64,000 nucleotides of DNA, from assembly GCF_001636405.1 (NCBI RefSeq), contig NZ_KV440950.1:1139712-1203711 (forward strand), in the 5' to 3' direction. The notes below the pieces were generated by a model, which was not told where the DNA came from, searched no databases, and worked only from the letters and a program-made list of their open reading frames with translations. Each line of letters begins with the position of its first letter. Positions within the stretch are counted from its first letter, which is position 1. Below, piece after piece: positions 15,774-23,250 of the stretch. The DNA comes from Peribacillus frigoritolerans (lineage in GTDB: Bacteria; Bacillota; Bacilli; Bacillales; DSM-1321). The translations under genes and the position numbers were made by a program.

Positions 15774-15821
15774 GAAGAAATAAGTTTACAAAAAAGCTTT
15801 TAGTTATAAAATTCAATTGAA

Positions 15822-15857
15822 TTGACAAATCGAACTTTATCGATTTATAATGTGTGT
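15822..15857 (+). promoter_or_regulatory. Leaderless ArsR promoter with operator in the spacer
   Basis: TTGACA (15822-15827), 18-base spacer, TATAAT (15846-15851). The spacer is exactly the inverted repeat AATCGA-ACTTTA-TCGATT. Only six bases separate the -10 from the ATG at 15858, so transcription is expected to start at or next to the start codon. Confidence 0.7.
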
Positions 15858-16160
15858 ATGGACAAGGTAAATATCTTTAAATCACTTTCAAATGAGGCTC
15901 GATTACAGATTTTAGAATGGCTTAAAGACCCTACTGCTCATTTTGGACCACAAGATGGAATTGATTTGATAGAAGTTGGTGTGTGTGTTAGTCAAATAAC
16001 AGAAAAGTTAAACATGACACAATCTACTGCTTCCCAATACCTATCAACGTTACAAAGAGCTGGTTTAATAAAGGCAACAAGAATTGGTAAATGGACTTAC
16101 TATAAAAGGGATGAGGAAGCCATAAAAAATCTTGGTTTATACATTCAAACATACCTGTAA
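15858..16160 (+). CDS. ArsR-family transcriptional repressor, probably leaderless
   Basis: 100 residues from the ATG at 15858 (MDKVNIFKSLSNEARLQILE). Winged-helix with recognition helix MTQSTASQYLSTLQRAGLIK and wing RIGKWTYYKRDEEAI. The N-terminal half carries an extra loop PTAHFGPQDGIDLIEVGVCV, typical of non-metal ArsR members that sense redox or organic ligands; the single Cys there is a possible sensor. It likely represses itself and the downstream oxidoreductase, whose upstream region holds two 22-bp direct repeats. Confidence 0.85.
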   Translation: MDKVNIFKSLSNEARLQILEWLKDPTAHFGPQDGIDLIEVGVCVSQITEKLNMTQSTASQYLSTLQRAGLIKATRIGKWTYYKRDEEAIKNLGLYIQTYL

Positions 16161-16205
16161 GAACAACTAAATTCGATAAGAATTTAGTTGTTTTTACCAT
16201 CTAAT

Positions 16206-16270
16206 ATATCGACAATTCTTAATATGTTTATATATTTTTTATCAAAACATATCGACAATTCTTAATATGT
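16206..16270 (+). promoter_or_regulatory. Two identical 22-bp sites ahead of the oxidoreductase
   Basis: ATATCGACAATTCTTAATAT plus GT occurs at 16206-16227 and again, identical, at 16249-16270 (43 bp apart). The second lies within ACATAT...ATATGT symmetry. Probable binding sites for the ArsR repressor encoded just upstream. Confidence 0.6.
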
Positions 16271-16345
16271 GCATTTGAAAGGTGTGAATTAGGATAATTT
16301 CCTTGTTAACAAATAAAATTATATGTGAAGAGAGGATTTGAGCTC

Positions 16346-17359
16346 ATGAAAGCATGGCAAAGACAAGGCGTTGGATTAGAAAATTTAAAATTGGTGGATT
16401 TACCTACACCAGAACCTGGACCGAAACAACTTCTTGTTCGTGTAAAGGCTGTTTCACTTAACTTTCGTGATAAAGCAATTGTTGATGGGGTTTATTTGCC
16501 GCATCTAATGACACAACCATTCGTACCTGTATCGGATGCATCTGGGGAAGTAGTAAAAGTAGGTTCAGAGGTAACAAAGTTTAAAAAAGGCGACCGTGTA
16601 ACTTCTCATATGTTTACTAAATGGAAGGATGGAACTCCAAATAAAGATGATGGTGCTCATGCTTTAGGAGGGCCAAAAAATGGCGGGTTAGCAGAATACA
16701 TGCTGCTTAATGAGGACGCAACTGTAATGACACCAGCTACCTTGACTGATGAGGAAGCTTCAACACTTCCTATCGCTGCATTTACTGTTTGGTTTTCGTT
16801 GGTTGAATATGGAAAAATAAAAGCAGGAGATACGGTGCTTGTACAAGGAACTGGAGGAGTTTCAGTATACGCTGTTCAAATTGCTTCAGCACTAGGAGCA
16901 AAAGTTATTGCAACAAGCAGCAGCAACGAAAAATTAGAAAGAGTAAAAGCACTGGGTGCAAAAGAGGTTATAAACTATGCAGAGTCTCCAGATTGGGAAA
17001 AAGAAGTATTAAAAATTACTGAAGGTAAAGGTGTAAACCATATTCTAGAAGTAGTTGGTGGTCAAAGTATTAACCGTTCAATTGAAGCTCTTGCTCTTCA
17101 AGGTCATATTTATATTATTGGTTTCTTGGAAAGTATGATGGCAGAAGTGAATGTATTCTCATTATTAGTAAAACAAGCTCATATCCAGGGGATTAACGTA
17201 GGACATCGTAGAGCTTTTGAGGATATGATTAGAGCTTTTGATGAGCTTGATATTAGACCTGTCATTGATACGGTGTACTCATTTGATGAAGCCCTTGATG
17301 CGTATAAACACCTGTATAAAGGGGCATTTGGTAAAATTGTAATAAAAGTTTCTGAGTAA
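16346..17359 (+). CDS. Zinc-independent quinone oxidoreductase-like MDR dehydrogenase
   Basis: 337 residues from the ATG at 16346 (GAGAGG upstream). GroES-like N-terminal domain (EPGPKQLLVRVKAVSLNFRD), then an NAD(P)-binding Rossmann domain with VLVQGTGGVSVYAVQIA and the VIATSSSNEKLERVKALGAK segment. The catalytic zinc ligands of alcohol dehydrogenases are absent. Members reduce quinones or enones with NADPH. With the adjacent ArsR gene and its likely operators it forms a probable quinone/electrophile response unit. A terminator follows at 17386. Confidence 0.9.
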   Translation: MKAWQRQGVGLENLKLVDLPTPEPGPKQLLVRVKAVSLNFRDKAIVDGVYLPHLMTQPFVPVSDASGEVVKVGSEVTKFKKGDRVTSHMFTKWKDGTPNKDDGAHALGGPKNGGLAEYMLLNEDATVMTPATLTDEEASTLPIAAFTVWFSLVEYGKIKAGDTVLVQGTGGVSVYAVQIASALGAKVIATSSSNEKLERVKALGAKEVINYAESPDWEKEVLKITEGKGVNHILEVVGGQSINRSIEALALQGHIYIIGFLESMMAEVNVFSLLVKQAHIQGINVGHRRAFEDMIRAFDELDIRPVIDTVYSFDEALDAYKHLYKGAFGKIVIKVSE

Positions 17360-17385
17360 AGGGAAATTTTTAACAAATAAAACAC

Positions 17386-17416
17386 AAAAGTCCTTGGGTA
17401 TTTTCCAAGGCTTTTA
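17386..17416 (+). terminator. Terminator after the oxidoreductase
   Basis: AAAAGTCCTTGG-GTATTTT-CCAAGGCTTTTATT. Confidence 0.8.
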
Positions 17417-17852
17417 TTGTTTATAAAAAAAGCCGGAATATTAGAATGTGAAGGAATGTACTTAAATTAACTGGTGCTTTAGTTGATTGATCACAAAAAT
17501 AATCAAGAAGATTAAAAATATATGTTGTTCGAAAAAGGGGAGGGTATAGATATTGCCTTCCCCTTTGTGTTTACAGATAAATTTTTATGACTGTATTGTT
17601 TATAATGTACTCGATTTTGTATCTCAAAACAGTTTAGTGATTGAATTGGTGCGGTTTTGAGTGGATTAATAACTCTATGTACTCAAATTCATGTCCCCAA
17701 ATACTTATCTTTGTGTCTTCGTACATTAGTGGAAGAAGAGTTGCTTAACCTCTATCTCTTATCTGATCCTTATAAAAAATAAACAACTGGCACTTGAATA
17801 CAGGACAGTTCGTTTATATAGTTCTACAAAAGAAGAAAAGGAGAGAAGAATT
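17417..17852. other. Intergenic region with decayed element and an orphan hairpin
   Basis: Holds a decayed 5' arm (TTAACTGGTGCTTTAGTTG, about 17466) and a strong hairpin AAAGGGGAGG / CCTTCCCCTTT at 17534-17566. The rest, to the ribosome binding site at 17838, shows no frame I can support. Confidence 0.5.
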
Positions 17853-18434
17853 ATGGAGATAACACCAGTAGTATTAATAGGAGATAGAGTAAAGATACAA
17901 CCTATGGAGGAATATCACGTACAGGAATTATTTGATGCGGGAAACAATCCAGATATATGGGCATACATGCCAATGAAGGTTCAATCGATTGAAGATATGA
18001 AGTACCTTGTGAATGGAGCACTTCTAGCGAGAGAGCAAGGAAGCGAATTTCCTTTTGTTATCTTCGATAAGGATTCAGGGAAAATTGTGGGAAGCACTCG
18101 TTTTCTTAATATATCCATACCAAACCGTAACTTGGAAATTGGTTGGACATGGCTGTCTCCAACTGTTTGGCGAACTAGAATAAATACGGAATGTAAGTAT
18201 CTTCTTTTGAAACACTGCTTTGAGACACTATGTACTATTCGTGTCCAATTGAAAACAGATAGTCGAAATGTGCGGTCTCAGCAGGCAATGGAACGGCTGG
18301 GTGCTGTAAAAGAAGGCGTGCTTCGGAATCATGTGGTTATGCCTGACGGTTATCTAAGAGACTCTGTTTTTTACAGTATAATCGACCAAGAATGGGTGCT
18401 AGTGAAGGACAAAATGGAGAGTATGCTACGATAA
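17853..18434 (+). CDS. GNAT acetyltransferase, RimJ/RimL type
   Basis: 193 residues, ATG with AAAGGAGAGAAG. Features: GDRVKIQPMEEYHVQELF start, central FVIFDKDSGKIVGSTRF strand, LEIGWTWLSP (beta-bulge) and the late LKTDSRNVRSQQAMERLGAV motif with KEGVLRNH. These match N-acetyltransferases of the RimJ/L group that modify ribosomal protein N-termini or small amines. The usual acetyl-CoA loop after GWTWL is altered (WRTRINTECK instead of a G-x-G-rich stretch), still compatible with binding. Confidence 0.85.
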   Translation: MEITPVVLIGDRVKIQPMEEYHVQELFDAGNNPDIWAYMPMKVQSIEDMKYLVNGALLAREQGSEFPFVIFDKDSGKIVGSTRFLNISIPNRNLEIGWTWLSPTVWRTRINTECKYLLLKHCFETLCTIRVQLKTDSRNVRSQQAMERLGAVKEGVLRNHVVMPDGYLRDSVFYSIIDQEWVLVKDKMESMLR

Positions 18435-18461
18435 TCCGGTATTTTCGAAGTGTTGCTTAAT

Positions 18462-18486
18462 AAACTAACGGGTGCGTTAGTTGATT
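18462..18486 (+). repeat. Three-hairpin element, 5' arm only
   Basis: AAACTAACGGGTGCGTTAGTTG. The start of long repeat B. Confidence 0.7.
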
Positions 18487-18543
18487 AAGGAACACAAAAG
18501 TGATCAATCTCTTTTATAAAACAATAATCCAATTAAATAGTAT

Positions 18544-18588
18544 AAGGGCATGTTTTGATTAATCTTTTTTCAAGACATGCCCTTTTTA
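18544..18588. terminator. Hairpin between GNAT and MFS genes
   Basis: AAGGGCATGT...ACATGCCCTT followed by TTTTTATT on the + strand, and usable for the convergent minus-strand MFS gene. Confidence 0.65.
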
Positions 18589-18593
18589 TTTAT

Positions 18594-19844
18594 TCATTTA
18601 TCAAGGTTGTTTGTATTAATTTGATCAAACTTTGTGGTGATCCCATGATCCATTCTTTTTTTTATTTTTACTCTGTATAAATTAATCGCTCCCAAAGCTA
18701 CAGATATTCCTGCCAAATATAGGGCATGTTGATAACTGTTCAATAGATTAACGACTAAACCGAATAAAGAGGGTGCTATGACAATGAATAATTGATTTAA
18801 TGTCAATGCTGAACTCACCGTTAAACCTATAAAACGTGAATCCGATTGCTCTGTGATACAAGCAATAAAAATGGAATACCAACCAATGGCTACAAAACCC
18901 AAAAGAAAACAAAATAATAGCATCAAGATTTCCATTTCAACAGTCAGGATGAGTGGCAGCATCACTGTAAGAATTACGGTAACAGCCATAACAATAAGCA
19001 ATAATCTTTCCCTTTTACCTTCAAAGAATTGATCACTCGCCCATGCGATGACTACCCGTCCAACCATACCACCTATTAAAACGACGCTTAAATATTTTCC
19101 TGCCTCTGTTAATGCATAGCCCCCTTCGTTATGCAAATAACTCATAAAATGCCCAATGATAATCATCTGTAATGACATCATCACAACACCCACTATATAC
19201 ATCGGATATAACTCTTTATTATTCTTGATGACACTCATTTTCTCCTTGAACCCGACCGAGGTTGATCCCGTTTTACCCGTTCTTTCTGGTTCGTTATATA
19301 ATATTAGGAAGAGCAGCCCTCCCATTATTGCTACGATCCCTTGTACTATATGTACTGATGACAAATTGAAATGATAATATGTATAGGATAAAACTACAGA
19401 GGCTAGAGATCCTCCAAGCGGTATTCCCGTCTGTCTTATCCCTAGAGCCAGACCTCTATGTTCGTTTGGAAACCATTTTACGATGGCCGTGCTTCCACCG
19501 GTTTGAGCACTTCCGTACCAGATACCGACCAACAATAATAAAAGCAGCAATACAATATAATCATTAACAAAAACTAGCGTTAAAGCTGAGAGGCCCAATA
19601 AAATGGTCCCCCACCCGATAATGTGTTTTTCCCCTTTTTTATCCATCAAGTAACCGAATGCCAGCATTGAAAACATCGGACCAATATTGACCGCTGAAAC
19701 AATGAAGCCTGTTTGAAGAGGTGTTAAATTCCATTCAATTTGATAAAATGCAGCGATGGGTCCCATGCCATATGTCACAAAGGTTGCTGCAGTTTGGGAT
19801 AACGTGGCCACCAATACGATTAACCATTTATAATATTTATGCAT
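18594..19844 (-). CDS. MFS transporter, 12 helices
   Basis: 416 residues from ATG at 19844 (GGGGGAGAA upstream). Twelve hydrophobic segments with the MFS loop-2 motif GYLMDKKGEKHIIGWGT and a second-half counterpart ASDQFFEGKRERLLL. The pattern KWFPNEHRGLALGIRQTGIPLGG is typical of the nitrate/oxalate/CynX-like or organic-anion branch rather than classical drug pumps. The LysR gene at 20039 is divergent and presumably controls it. Substrate unknown. Confidence 0.85.
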   Translation of the reverse strand: MHKYYKWLIVLVATLSQTAATFVTYGMGPIAAFYQIEWNLTPLQTGFIVSAVNIGPMFSMLAFGYLMDKKGEKHIIGWGTILLGLSALTLVFVNDYIVLLLLLLLVGIWYGSAQTGGSTAIVKWFPNEHRGLALGIRQTGIPLGGSLASVVLSYTYYHFNLSSVHIVQGIVAIMGGLLFLILYNEPERTGKTGSTSVGFKEKMSVIKNNKELYPMYIVGVVMMSLQMIIIGHFMSYLHNEGGYALTEAGKYLSVVLIGGMVGRVVIAWASDQFFEGKRERLLLIVMAVTVILTVMLPLILTVEMEILMLLFCFLLGFVAIGWYSIFIACITEQSDSRFIGLTVSSALTLNQLFIVIAPSLFGLVVNLLNSYQHALYLAGISVALGAINLYRVKIKKRMDHGITTKFDQINTNNLDK

Positions 19845-20038
19845 TAAGAAATTCTCCCCCTATGCTTGAAGTACCGTTCAATAATAATTCGGTGGGATAA
19901 ATTCTTATTTTTAGCTTCTAGCATTATTTAGTCTCCCTTACTTATTAACTAACTAGAGTTTACTCTGAATGCCCAGAAGCGTAAAATGGAGGAAAATGAT
20001 AGGGTTCATAAATTTTTTTTATAGGGTGTGCCAACTAT
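19845..20038. promoter_or_regulatory. Divergent intergenic region, MFS/LysR
   Basis: 195 bases between start codons of divergently read genes. LysR proteins normally bind such regions. I see no single strong palindrome, so no site is assigned. Confidence 0.4.
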
Positions 20039-20893
20039 ATGAACATCAAAGAAATAGCATTGAAAATTGAAATATTAAACCGTCAAAATTTAAGTAAGTC
20101 TGCAGAAATCACGAACTATACTCAATCCGCCCTTACGGCTAAAGTGAAAAAAATAGAGTCGGAAATTGGAAAACTTGTTTTTAAACGCACGCCCCAAGGA
20201 TTGAAAATCACTAGCGTAGGAATACAGTATAAAAACTATCTTCAACTTATTTCACAAGAGTACGAAGAATTTTTACAAAACATTGGTGCCATTCAAACTA
20301 ACTCTAAAGTGGATTTTGGCACATCACATACAACCTTGAAAATCTATGGTGCCCATATCGCGAATACTTTGAATATGAAGAACGACATTCAAATGGATGT
20401 GGATTTCTCCGTAGATTCCAGTAATGCCATAAACCAAAAAGTGCACAATTCTGAATTGGATTGTGCACTCATTAGTGAACCTATTAAGAAATATCCCGAC
20501 TTAACTTATGACATCGTTGCATCCGAAACATTCGAGATCATTTCAAGTAAGGACCATATCATCAATTTTGATTGGAAAACACCTATTACATTGCTCGTAT
20601 TGAGTAAAGGTTGTATGTATACAAGAGCTGTGACCGAATGGCTTATGAATAATCAAATACCATATAAATTAAAGGAAATAAAATCAATCAGCAGTATCCA
20701 AGATTTTTTGCAAATCAGTAATACCATTGCAGTATTGAATACTAAGCTTATAGATTTATATAACTATACAAACATTCACTTTTACAAATTAAGCTTTAAT
20801 AATGTCATTAATACCGTTTTCGTTTATAAGATGAACGACGGCGAACAGAACAATATTGTACAATTTAAAAATGTTCTGAAGACGATTGGTTAA
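20039..20893 (+). CDS. LysR-family transcriptional regulator
   Basis: 284 residues from ATG at 20039. Winged helix at 1-60 with the LysR pattern (NLSKSAEITNYTQSALTAKV then KKIESEIGKLVFKR), followed by a periplasmic-binding-like effector domain (HNSELDCALISEPIKKYPDL). Slightly shorter than the usual 290-310 residues. The first residues are non-standard (MNIKEIALKIEILNRQN), as in the YwbI/CzcR type group. It likely regulates the divergent MFS gene. Confidence 0.85.
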   Translation: MNIKEIALKIEILNRQNLSKSAEITNYTQSALTAKVKKIESEIGKLVFKRTPQGLKITSVGIQYKNYLQLISQEYEEFLQNIGAIQTNSKVDFGTSHTTLKIYGAHIANTLNMKNDIQMDVDFSVDSSNAINQKVHNSELDCALISEPIKKYPDLTYDIVASETFEIISSKDHIINFDWKTPITLLVLSKGCMYTRAVTEWLMNNQIPYKLKEIKSISSIQDFLQISNTIAVLNTKLIDLYNYTNIHFYKLSFNNVINTVFVYKMNDGEQNNIVQFKNVLKTIG

Positions 20894-20916
20894 TTACAAA
20901 AAAGAGGTTTTATCTT

Positions 20917-20973
20917 TAGAGTTGCTTTTTGGCAGCTCTTTTTCTTATTGAACCATCGGGGCAGGTTAGTTCC
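20917..20973 (+). repeat. Three-hairpin element without 5' arm
   Basis: AGAGTTGC-TTTTT-GGCAGCTCT TTTTCTTATTG then AACCATCGGGGCAGGTTAGTT. Confidence 0.75.
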
Positions 20974-21085
20974 ATAAGGAAATGGATTATTTTACACTTA
21001 TGAATCTTTATTGTTATTATTTTCTTAAAGGTTCAAATTATTTTAATTTGATATCGTAATTCACCATTAAGGAATGTGATTTCCT

Positions 21086-21287
21086 GTGAGAGCAATAAAT
21101 AAAATTACACGTAGTTACAAAGCTATTAATTTTTTTAATTTTTGTCTCTTTTAATACATATATTTGTTTTTATGCAAAAGACAAAACAGAAGGTATAGTT
21201 ACTGCGTGTATAGGTATCTTTCTAGTGATTTTGGTTGCAACTATGGGATTTCTTCAAGATAGAAGCAACCATATGTATAAAAGATAA
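21086..21287 (+). pseudogene. Small membrane protein broken by a poly-T frameshift
   Basis: AAGGAA lies 11 bases before GTG at 21086, giving MRAINKITRSYKAINF. At the seven-T run the frame shifts; dropping one T joins it to FLIFVSFNTYICFYAKDKTE, then GIVTACIGIFLVILVATMGF and LQDRSNHMYKR. The repaired protein would be about 67 residues with two membrane helices. A homopolymer error or real inactivation is possible. Confidence 0.5.
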
Positions 21288-21473
21288 AGAGGATGAAAAA
21301 GATGAAAAAGGAAAGGCAAAAAAGAAGGTTTTTCAAAGGGATTAATGATTGAAATTCGTGAGTCAATCTTTTATATGAATTTATTTTTAACCTCTTAACT
21401 CTTATTCCAAAAATGATAGTTCGTTTAGTAAAAAGTTTATTTTAACTAATTGTGTCGGAAGCAATTCTTAATG

Positions 21474-21554
21474 AACTAACGGGTGCGTTAGCTGAAGATC
21501 AGAGCTGTCTTTAAGGCAGCTTTTTCTTATGCAACTATCGGGGCAGGTTAGTTG
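21474..21554 (+). repeat. Three-hairpin element, near-consensus full copy
   Basis: AACTAACGGGTGCGTTAGCT, GAAGATCAGAGCTGTCTTTA, AGGCAGCTTTTTCTTATG, then AACTATCGGGGCAGGTTAGT, TGAAG. All three hairpins can form. Confidence 0.9.
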
Positions 21555-21687
21555 AAGATTGAATACGTAGCAAAAAGGGATTATTACTGTTAAGGCGAAT
21601 AGTTAATAATTGGATTTTCTTTGAAATGGAGAGATATTAAGAGTTAAGAAAAGACCTAAATAGAAAGGTTGTTTTATTTGAACAATT

Positions 21688-21796
21688 TTGACTGCATTTC
21701 AGAAACGGAAAACGAAAAGATTAGTAATAAGACCATTAAAAGAAGATGATTTTAAAAATAGGCTTCCATCTCAACACAAGTATGATCAAGGGAAGA
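21688..21796 (+). pseudogene. GNAT acetyltransferase N- and mid-fragment
   Basis: TTG at 21688 gives MTAFQKRKTKRLVIRPLKED, DFKNRLPSQHKYDQGKID. The first part is the RLVIRPL..DDF opening of GNAT proteins, and PSQHKYDQGKID is a conserved downstream stretch, so an internal piece is missing too. The remaining enzyme is gone; the sequence continues directly into an HxlR fragment. Confidence 0.6.
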
Positions 21797-21805
21797 TTGA
21801 TATAA

Positions 21806-21991
21806 GTGTCACAAGGTTCTCTTACAAAGCAACTTCGAGAACTGGAAAGAGATGGCTTAATAAATCGCAAAGTTTATCCAGAGGTTCCTCCTCGAGTAGG
21901 TTATTCATTAACCTCAAAAGGGAAAGAATTCATTCCTATAATTGATTTGATGGAAGAGTTCGGGAAGAAGTTTGGGGAGAAGGTAGACTAA
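21806..21991 (+). pseudogene. HxlR-family regulator C-terminal fragment
   Basis: The frame reads [58 protein letters not shown]. This is the recognition helix and wing of HxlR (MarR-like) regulators. The first half and the promoter are missing, and no ribosome binding site is present. Confidence 0.75.
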
Positions 21992-22440
21992 CCAAAGCGC
22001 TCACATTCGTTTAACATTTACCCCAAAATTCCATAACTAAATGGTGAATAAGTAATAGTTGTGGGAGGAGAGATCGTTCTAACGGCAGTTTTTTTTACGG
22101 TAAAAGTTTGTGAAGAAATGTATTAAAGTAACGGAGGAAGAAGTAAAAATCCTAAGCTGTCATTGTGGCAGCTTTTTTACACTAACCAAGCTATAAGTAC
22201 AAAAAAATGTACTACGGCAATTTTTATTGCCCTCTTTTAAAAAAAGAGAATTGGTTTTATGCTATTGTCTGTAACAAAATTACTCAATGCAACAAGTTGA
22301 TAGGCAAACGTTGTAATAAACAGAATCTGACATTTCAGTATGAAACGCTGATGTGAATCCAGGCTTCCATCTTATGAGTTAATCCATACTTTTGCCCTCG
22401 GTTCTAGATAAATTCAATCCGATAAAATGTGAGGAGGTCC
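21992..22440. other. Intergenic region with hairpins but no gene
   Basis: Contains a terminator-like AAGCTG-TCATTGTGG-CAGCTTTTTT at 22154-22178, a decayed element fragment (TCTAACGGCAGTTTTTTTT at about 22078) and a GCCCTCTTTTAAAAAAAGAG hairpin at about 22231. No frame with a ribosome binding site was found. Confidence 0.45.
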
Positions 22441-22451
22441 CTTAAGATAAA

Positions 22452-22491
22452 TTGACACTAAATTTTCACCATGTTATAGTTAGCACGCTAA
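22452..22491 (+). promoter_or_regulatory. marR promoter with overlapping operator
   Basis: TTGACA (22452-22457), 17-base spacer, TATAGT (22475-22480), then TTAGCACGCTAA (22480-22491) overlapping the -10 end and transcription start. The same TTAGY-N2-GCTAA motif recurs three times before the monooxygenase gene. Confidence 0.75.
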
Positions 22492-22518
22492 ATACATGTT
22501 AGTAGTGGAGGCATACCT

Positions 22519-22944
22519 ATGAACGATAAGGTTGGATGCGATATTCGTGAGTCGTTAGATAAAGTTTCATCCCAAATGCGTCGAGATTATAGCGAAAGTC
22601 TAAGAGAACTTAATCTTCATGTAGGCCAGGATAAACTACTCGCTCGGTTGTGGATAGGTGATGGAATAACACAAATGCAACTATGTGAACATTTAAAATG
22701 CGAACCGCCTACGGTAACAAACATGGTTAAAACGCTGGAGCTAAATGGGTTCATATACCGTAAACGTGATGAACAAGATGCAAGAGTTATGCGAATTTAT
22801 CTAACAGACAAAGGCAAAGAATTAGAGAAACCGGTTGATTTCAAATGGAAACAGCAGCAAGAAAAATTACTCCATTCAATCTTACCGGAAGAACGCTTAA
22901 TCTTAAGGGAACTTATGAAGCGGATGGAGAGAAACTTGTTCTAA
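22519..22944 (+). CDS. MarR-family repressor
   Basis: 141 residues, ATG with GTGGAGG upstream. Winged helix: MQLCEHLKCEPPTVTNMVKT recognition helix and wing RKRDEQDARVMRIYLTDKG with the conserved D-x-R. It is the first gene of a set with the flavin monooxygenase, nitroreductase and exporter. Four copies of a TTAGY-like inverted repeat in its own promoter and in the next intergenic region suggest it represses itself and the operon until a toxic ligand binds. Confidence 0.9.
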   Translation: MNDKVGCDIRESLDKVSSQMRRDYSESLRELNLHVGQDKLLARLWIGDGITQMQLCEHLKCEPPTVTNMVKTLELNGFIYRKRDEQDARVMRIYLTDKGKELEKPVDFKWKQQQEKLLHSILPEERLILRELMKRMERNLF

Positions 22945-22962
22945 GTTTTCTCTATGTAAATG

Positions 22963-23146
22963 TTTAGTAGGCTAAATGATTATTTAGCAGCCTAAATATT
23001 AAACTTCTATATCGTTTATTTACTATTTAACAAAGTTTATACTCAATTCCGGGGATATGAGTATCATGCTCGACAATTTAGTAAGGAAATCAAAAGAAAA
23101 ACTGTCGTTGATGGGAAATCACCAGCAAATTATTTAGTAAGCTAAG
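22963..23146 (+). promoter_or_regulatory. Three MarR-type operator copies upstream of the monooxygenase
   Basis: TTTAGTAGGCTAAA (22963-22976), TTTAGCAGCCTAAA (22983-22996; perfect palindrome) and TTTAGTAAGCTAAG (23133-23146). The first two are spaced 20 bp, two helical turns. They match the site in the marR promoter. Confidence 0.75.
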
Positions 23147-23250
23147 TATCATTTTGTTTTTCACCGATGTGCTGAAATATGGTTGGAATTAAAATGCTTC
23201 AGGCTCTTTTGGTTATTTGAAGCTTATTTAAAATTAAGGAGAAGAGAGAT

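Larger units (their letters stand above)
18462..18625 (+). repeat. Long repeat B, copy 1 (about 160 bp)
   Basis: Shared with about 46868-47025: element arm, a TGATCA segment, GCATGTTTTGATT.ATCTTTT...GACATGC terminator-like hairpin and CTCATTTA.CAAGG.TGTTT. It includes the last codons of the MFS gene on the minus strand, so the second copy carries a fragment of a similar gene end. Confidence 0.7.
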
